A stretch of 25,629 nucleotides of DNA from a virus: the IMG/VR virus record IMGVR_UViG_3300021197_000960, positions 1 through 25,629 of that record; one strand, given 5' to 3'. A program made the translations under genes and the position numbers. The notes under the pieces were generated by a model. The model was not told the origin of the DNA and ran no database searches. It saw only the letters and a program-made list of their open reading frames with translations. Numbering within the stretch: the first letter of the stretch is position 1; each line of letters starts with the position of its first letter. Positions 22,052 through 25,629 of the stretch are shown in pieces.

Positions 22052-23323
22052 TTACTTGATTGTTACCTTGAATCCGTTACCCTTTGACTCAACAGCTTCG
22101 CCGTTGTTGCCAGAGAGAGGCTGATCTTCGGTCTGCTCTGAAAGTTCGATCTGTGCGTTAAGTGCTTCGATCTGCTCTTTCTGAGACTTGATGTATTCAG
22201 CTTGAGCAGCTTGGAAATCCAAACCGTTCATGAAGAATTCTAGTCCTTCGTTCTTGCCGAAGTTCTCGATGTATAGTCCGAGTTCTTCTTTGCTGAAGTG
22301 TCCCTTTTCGACAGGTGACTCAGCAGCAGGTGAGCCGCCGTCTACGATGTCTTCAACTTCGTCGACTTCAGGTGCTTCTTCAACAGGAGCTTCTTCTTCG
22401 ACGACTTCTTCAACTTCAGGAGCTTCTTCAACTTCAGGAGCTTCTTCAACAGGAGCTTCTTCAACTTCAGGGGCTTCTTCAGCAACAACTTCTTCAACAA
22501 CAACTTCTTCAGCTTGCAGTTCTTCAACGATTGGAGCCACTTCGACTTCTTCGCTGATCTGCTCTTCTTTGTTAAGTTCCACGATTTGCAGTCCTTTTAG
22601 AGAGAGGAAATTAGAAACGAAGCCCAGCAACCGCTCTGGTTCGACTCCGAATAACGATTCAGTAGGTTTAACGTCAGACAAGCCTAATCCGTACTCAAGA
22701 AGCTCAACGGCCTTAGCTGCTGTATCGTCTCGATGGAACAAGCCATCAGGGTTAGCGGCAGGCTCATCGACAATATCGACGAATCGTAGCTGTCCCAATC
22801 TAACGTGAGGGTAATTATTAACATTCGCCGGGTCTGGCGAGGTAGGATTCTCAGCCGCAAACATCTCTTCTGACTCAGCGTCTCGCATGAAGCTAATAGA
22901 GGCTCCAAACGCTTCAGGGTCATCCTGTGCCAAGTCAATGAGAAAGCCAGCTAGGTCGCCGTCTGGAGTGTTGTGGGCTGCTTTCCAGAAGTGGAGGTCA
23001 CCTCTGACTTTGCCATCTCCATCTGCACGATAGAATACTCGACCCAAGCCCTTGCTGAGTGAATCTCCGCATTGGTTAGGATGAGTGTAGCGGCTCTTGA
23101 TGCCCTTCTTGGCGTAACCAAGTTCCGAGGCAACTTGAGCAACGAACTCATCGTCGACCCAAGCACCGTGACCAAGTGCTTCGCCTTTAGTGATAACTGC
23201 GAAGTTCTTGATGTATCCGGCTCCATACTCGCCACCTTTGCGGCTAATCTCTGGAGCTTGATCGAAGCCTCGAATGGTTGAGGCCCGGAATAGGGTAGGT
23301 TTGAGATATGTCTTATTCGCCAT
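22052..23323 (-). CDS. Prohead protease fused to acidic scaffold, 423 aa
   Basis: ATG 23323 (MANKTYLKPTLFRAST), behind AGGAGCC, overlaps the portal gene by 11 nt; the longer start at 23410 is inside the portal. Residues 1-185 look like a head maturation protease: RYTHP with H81, GDLHFWKAAH, and DDPEAFGASISF with S142, the likely His/Ser pair of herpes-assemblin-like phage proteases. Residues about 240-360 are Glu/Val/Pro/Ala repeats (EAPEVEE), then a coiled coil (AEYIKSQKEQIEALNAQIEL) as in internal scaffolds. It would shape and then process the prohead. Protease assignment is by pattern only. Confidence 0.75.
   Translation of the reverse strand: MANKTYLKPTLFRASTIRGFDQAPEISRKGGEYGAGYIKNFAVITKGEALGHGAWVDDEFVAQVASELGYAKKGIKSRYTHPNQCGDSLSKGLGRVFYRADGDGKVRGDLHFWKAAHNTPDGDLAGFLIDLAQDDPEAFGASISFMRDAESEEMFAAENPTSPDPANVNNYPHVRLGQLRFVDIVDEPAANPDGLFHRDDTAAKAVELLEYGLGLSDVKPTESLFGVEPERLLGFVSNFLSLKGLQIVELNKEEQISEEVEVAPIVEELQAEEVVVEEVVAEEAPEVEEAPVEEAPEVEEAPEVEEVVEEEAPVEEAPEVDEVEDIVDGGSPAAESPVEKGHFSKEELGLYIENFGKNEGLEFFMNGLDFQAAQAEYIKSQKEQIEALNAQIELSEQTEDQPLSGNNGEAVESKGNGFKVTIK
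22356..22512 (-). repeat. Coding tandem repeats in the scaffold gene (about 18-bp unit)
   Basis: Imperfect repeats based on GCTTCTTCAACTTCAGGA (as written on the plus strand) encode EAPEVEE/EAPVEE units of 6 residues. They are in frame with the scaffold gene and account for the long plus-strand Ser/Thr shadow frame here. Confidence 0.85.
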
Positions 23324-24806
23324 CTTCAGGCTCCTGTGGTTGTGGTTGGTCTTCTGGTTGATCCTCTGGCTGAGGTTCTTCCGTTGGTTCTTCTTTGACG
23401 GGTGCAGCAACAGCTAAGCCAAGCTCCTCAAGCATCTGCTTCTCTTCTGCCAGCTTAGTAGCAACGTCTACCCATTCGTCCCCGAAGCGTTCGCGTCTGA
23501 TCTCTGTCCGAGTTCTTAGGCCGCCTTCGATTAATGCGAGGTCTGCATCGGCTTCCTTTTTGGTATCCCAGTATTGGAGACCGTCGGGAATCCAAAGCCA
23601 GTTCTTAGGATCGATCTCGAAGTTAGCGGGCAATTGAATCTCACCCTTTAAGATGCCGACTTTGAGCCGCCACATGAACCAATCGTTACGAAAGGCCACT
23701 TGACGTTCTCGGTCTTTCTCGCAACTCCGAAGGTAGAGAATCAAAGCTGTTCTCGAACCATTGAAGTTAGTGTAGCTTTCATCCCAGAAGCTATAAGGTA
23801 TGTTGAGACTCTTGAGAGTCATCGAGATCATATCTTTCCAGAAGCCTTGAGTGTTGGCTTCAGGTGTAGCTGTCGAGAGGAAGTTAGCTGATTCGCCGGG
23901 ATCAAGGTCTAATATCTGCGGGCCTTTGTCGAAGCTAACTGAGCGTGTTGGGTCACTGTCACCATCTTGCTCATCGTCGCCTAATCCGAATTGGGCATCT
24001 CGTGTAATCGAGAGAGCGAATAGCTGAGAGACTTTGGCCTTGGCTAGTGCGTAGTCATAGCTTTCGTTCAAGTCCATGATTGTATCGACTACAGCAGCCA
24101 ACGGTGAGATGCCTCTGGTTTGATCGAAGCGATCCCAAAAGCCCATACCGATAACCTTCTTAGCTGAGACGTTACGCTCAAACTGGTAGTTATTCTCCAT
24201 CCGCTTCCAGATGGCATATTGCTTATGACGGCCAGTAACGTCAATCTTAACTCCCTGAACCCAATTCTGTAGTGGGTCTTCCTGAGTAGTATCAGATGGA
24301 GTAACGCCGGACATCTCTCGAAGAAAGGTTGGCTGGCGAACACGATCAGACTCGATGGCCTGCAAGTAACCGCCACGCTGTCGGACACAGTAGACATCTC
24401 CATCAATCACGGCAGACGACTCTAGCATCCTCATGAAGGTACTTAGGTCATATCGACCGCTGATGTCAAATTGCTCTTTCTTCGATGCGTAGTTGTAGAA
24501 CTCTCGAAGCGTGTCGTCTGTAGCCTTGTCGCCTGTGTTGGGCTGGAAGTTATGACGCACAACGAAGTCAATATGCTTGCTAAGAATCCAACGAGCAGCA
24601 ACTTCGTTTCGTCGCAAGTCGCGGGTAGTAGCCTGTAGAGTCTTTCGATCTGTGGCTCTTAACTGCTTGTCTTCCGTTGTTAGCTTTCTCTTCTTAGGTT
24701 TGCGGTTGGTGCTTGTTGAGCCTGCTCCGTCATAACCGAAGTCTGTACTCTGAGAGTTTGAACCCCCGAAGTCGAGCGAGCCGTTAGCTTCATTTAACCA
24801 GTCCAT
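23313..24806 (-). CDS. Lambda-type portal protein, 497 aa
   Basis: ATG 24806 follows AAGGAG. Lambda gpB-like features: RATDRKTLQATTRDLRRNEV, ARWILSKHIDFVVR, EFYNYASKKEQFDISGRYDL, SSAVIDGDVYCVR, LQAIESDRVRQP, a stem region, and LNIPYSFWDESYTNFNGSRT, with the usual length. The last 40 residues are an acidic Glu/Pro/Gln tail (EEPTEEPQPEDQPEDQP). It is the dodecameric head vertex channel. Followed by the protease/scaffold gene as in lambda. Confidence 0.9.
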   Translation of the reverse strand: MDWLNEANGSLDFGGSNSQSTDFGYDGAGSTSTNRKPKKRKLTTEDKQLRATDRKTLQATTRDLRRNEVAARWILSKHIDFVVRHNFQPNTGDKATDDTLREFYNYASKKEQFDISGRYDLSTFMRMLESSAVIDGDVYCVRQRGGYLQAIESDRVRQPTFLREMSGVTPSDTTQEDPLQNWVQGVKIDVTGRHKQYAIWKRMENNYQFERNVSAKKVIGMGFWDRFDQTRGISPLAAVVDTIMDLNESYDYALAKAKVSQLFALSITRDAQFGLGDDEQDGDSDPTRSVSFDKGPQILDLDPGESANFLSTATPEANTQGFWKDMISMTLKSLNIPYSFWDESYTNFNGSRTALILYLRSCEKDRERQVAFRNDWFMWRLKVGILKGEIQLPANFEIDPKNWLWIPDGLQYWDTKKEADADLALIEGGLRTRTEIRRERFGDEWVDVATKLAEEKQMLEELGLAVAAPVKEEPTEEPQPEDQPEDQPQPQEPEDGE

Positions 24807-24816
24807 TTTAGGCTCC

Positions 24817-25032
24817 TTAGCTTAGGTCGATTTTGTTGAATATGGGTCGTCGTGTCTTCTTCCCTTGCAACGTAGCAAGTTCAGCTTTAAGTGATGATAG
24901 TCGAGCGTTAACTGACTTCATGTCGAAGGTGGTAGTCTCACCGTCTACGGTTACCGAAGAAGCTCCAGAGTCTAGGATCTGCTCTAGGTTAGAGATGGCT
25001 TCTTTGATGTCTGCTTCTGATCTATTACTCAT
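24817..25032 (-). CDS. gpW-like head-tail joining protein, 71 aa
   Basis: ATG 25032 overlaps the thioredoxin-like stop. The fold pattern matches lambda gpW: helix (ADIKEAISNLEQILDSG), a short hairpin (SVTVDGETTTFD), helix (VNARLSSLKAELATLQG) and a basic tail (KKTRRPIF). The order gpW-portal-protease is as in lambda. Length is also right (gpW 68 residues). Confidence 0.75.
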   Translation of the reverse strand: MSNRSEADIKEAISNLEQILDSGASSVTVDGETTTFDMKSVNARLSSLKAELATLQGKKTRRPIFNKIDLS

Positions 25033-25391
25033 TCCAGTATCCACCTTTTTAGGTTACGCTGGGACTGATACCCAGTTCTGATAGTCTTTACCCACTTGCT
25101 GCCGTCCCATTTGAACTTGATGATAGCTGGTACCGACGAGCCTTTGTATAGTTCCCTGCCCCATTTGGACTTATAGTCGACGATGACTAAGTTAGCGTAG
25201 GTGAATGATGAAGCATTGGCTTTGATCTCGCCCTTCATCTTCTTGCAGGGGGCACACCATGAAGCACCAACCACGACGATTAGAGGCTTCTTCGATATCT
25301 CGCTGGATGCCTTAGCTGCTTCGTATGTGCTATGAAGCCCGGCAGGCGTGATCGAGGCGAGGACAATTACTGCTAATAGTGATCGGATCAT
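25029..25391 (-). CDS. Secreted thioredoxin-like protein, 120 aa
   Basis: ATG 25391 overlaps the previous stop. Residues 1-18 form a signal peptide (IRSLLAVIVLASITPAG). The thioredoxin active site ASWCAPCKKMK has C46 and C49, and SVPAI supplies the usual cis-proline. A single-domain thioredoxin of normal length, probably periplasmic or surface-exposed. It interrupts a head module that is otherwise structural; possible roles are disulfide isomerisation of virion or host envelope proteins, or superinfection control. Confidence 0.75.
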   Translation of the reverse strand: MIRSLLAVIVLASITPAGLHSTYEAAKASSEISKKPLIVVVGASWCAPCKKMKGEIKANASSFTYANLVIVDYKSKWGRELYKGSSVPAIIKFKWDGSKWVKTIRTGYQSQRNLKRWILE

Positions 25392-25629
25392 CGTGACTGG
25401 TCGCTTTCTACGCAGACATTACCTTTCGTAATTGTCCAGCGTGAATCAGCCGAGAACTCAATCTCGACATCGAATTTGAATACTGAAACAGCAGGATCTA
25501 GTAACTCCGTTGCTGCTGTCGATAGTGATACTTCAACCAAGGTTCCTGTTGCACTCGTCGTAACACCTGTAGTGTCTTGATCGAGAATGATAACATCCTT
25601 GCTATCACGAATGGTGAAGTTAACTGTCT
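25388..25629 (-). CDS. C-terminal part of a beta-rich phage protein, cut by window edge
   Basis: Open on the minus strand from the edge to TGA 25388-25390 (79 codons visible). The residues (TVNFTIRDSKDVIILDQDTTG, LVEVSLSTAATELLDP, FKFDVEIEF, WTITKGNVCVESD) look like an Ig-like or baseplate-appendage beta sandwich common in phage genomes, often called hypothetical. It stands where terminase or head genes would be expected upstream. The final six bases of the window may be adapter remnant. Confidence 0.55.
   Translation of the reverse strand, partial: TVNFTIRDSKDVIILDQDTTGVTTSATGTLVEVSLSTAATELLDPAVSVFKFDVEIEFSADSRWTITKGNVCVESDQSR

Noticed and set aside
22356-22512. Regular short repeats considered as a CRISPR-like array
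   Set aside because: Units are 18 bp with no unique spacers and are in frame with a protein repeat.
22230-22808. Long plus-strand frame rich in Ser/Thr/Gly
   Set aside because: It is the complement of the Glu/Val/Pro/Ala repeats of the scaffold gene and has no ribosome site or family; low-complexity shadow.

Overview
The window is part of a tailed double-stranded DNA phage (or prophage) with a long non-contractile tail. It has a lambda-like head gene order on the minus strand (gpW-like joiner, portal, protease/scaffold, major capsid, connectors, tail tube, frameshifted tail chaperone, tape measure). On the plus strand it carries a replication set common in phages: PrimPol/SF3 helicase, DUF2800 nuclease, DUF2815 ssDNA-binding protein, family A polymerase. 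No integrase, repressor, terminase, endolysin or tRNA gene is visible, so lifestyle and host cannot be fixed. TGA, TAA and TAG all serve as stops and Shine-Dalgarno sequences are strong, so this is a bacterial virus using the standard bacterial code.

Plus strand, 1-12267 (early and middle genes): after the tail of a truncated gene and a sigma70-type promoter at about 274-302, a tightly packed operon encodes an unknown protein, a small sigma-like regulator, the primase-helicase, a zinc-ribbon protein, a RecB/Cas4-like nuclease and an ssDNA-binding protein, ending at a strong hairpin terminator (5027-5062). A promoter at 5077-5106 restarts transcription into a putative GIY-YIG-type endonuclease, a metallophosphoesterase, a GNAT acetyltransferase, DNA polymerase, a HAD phosphatase fused to a dATP/dGTP-diphosphohydrolase-like domain, and a cytosine-C5 methyltransferase. 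A run of very short genes follows (several membrane proteins, two zinc-site proteins). Starts and stops overlap almost everywhere, implying translational coupling.

A 15-bp perfect hairpin with T-rich flanks on both sides (12282-12316) separates this block from the convergent minus-strand late block.

Minus strand, 25629-12393 (structural genes, read right to left): a truncated beta-rich protein, a secreted thioredoxin-like protein, gpW-like joiner, portal, protease fused to an acidic scaffold, major capsid protein, two connector/terminator-type proteins, two paralogous tail tube proteins, a small protein, a tail assembly chaperone with a -1 frameshift extension, a minor tail protein, the tape measure, two tail/adsorption proteins and a two-domain LamG-like surface protein.

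The observations most worth following are: (1) a complete 234-codon second reading frame inside the methyltransferase gene that shares its Shine-Dalgarno and starts 2 nt away, with motifs resembling a phage protein family; (2) an in-frame UGA inside a Cys-x-Cys motif near the start of the surface protein; (3) a canonical U UUU UUA slippery site in the tail chaperone; (4) a HAD-DUF5664 fusion that could carry out two successive steps of purine dNTP breakdown; (5) a secreted thioredoxin-like gene inside the head module.
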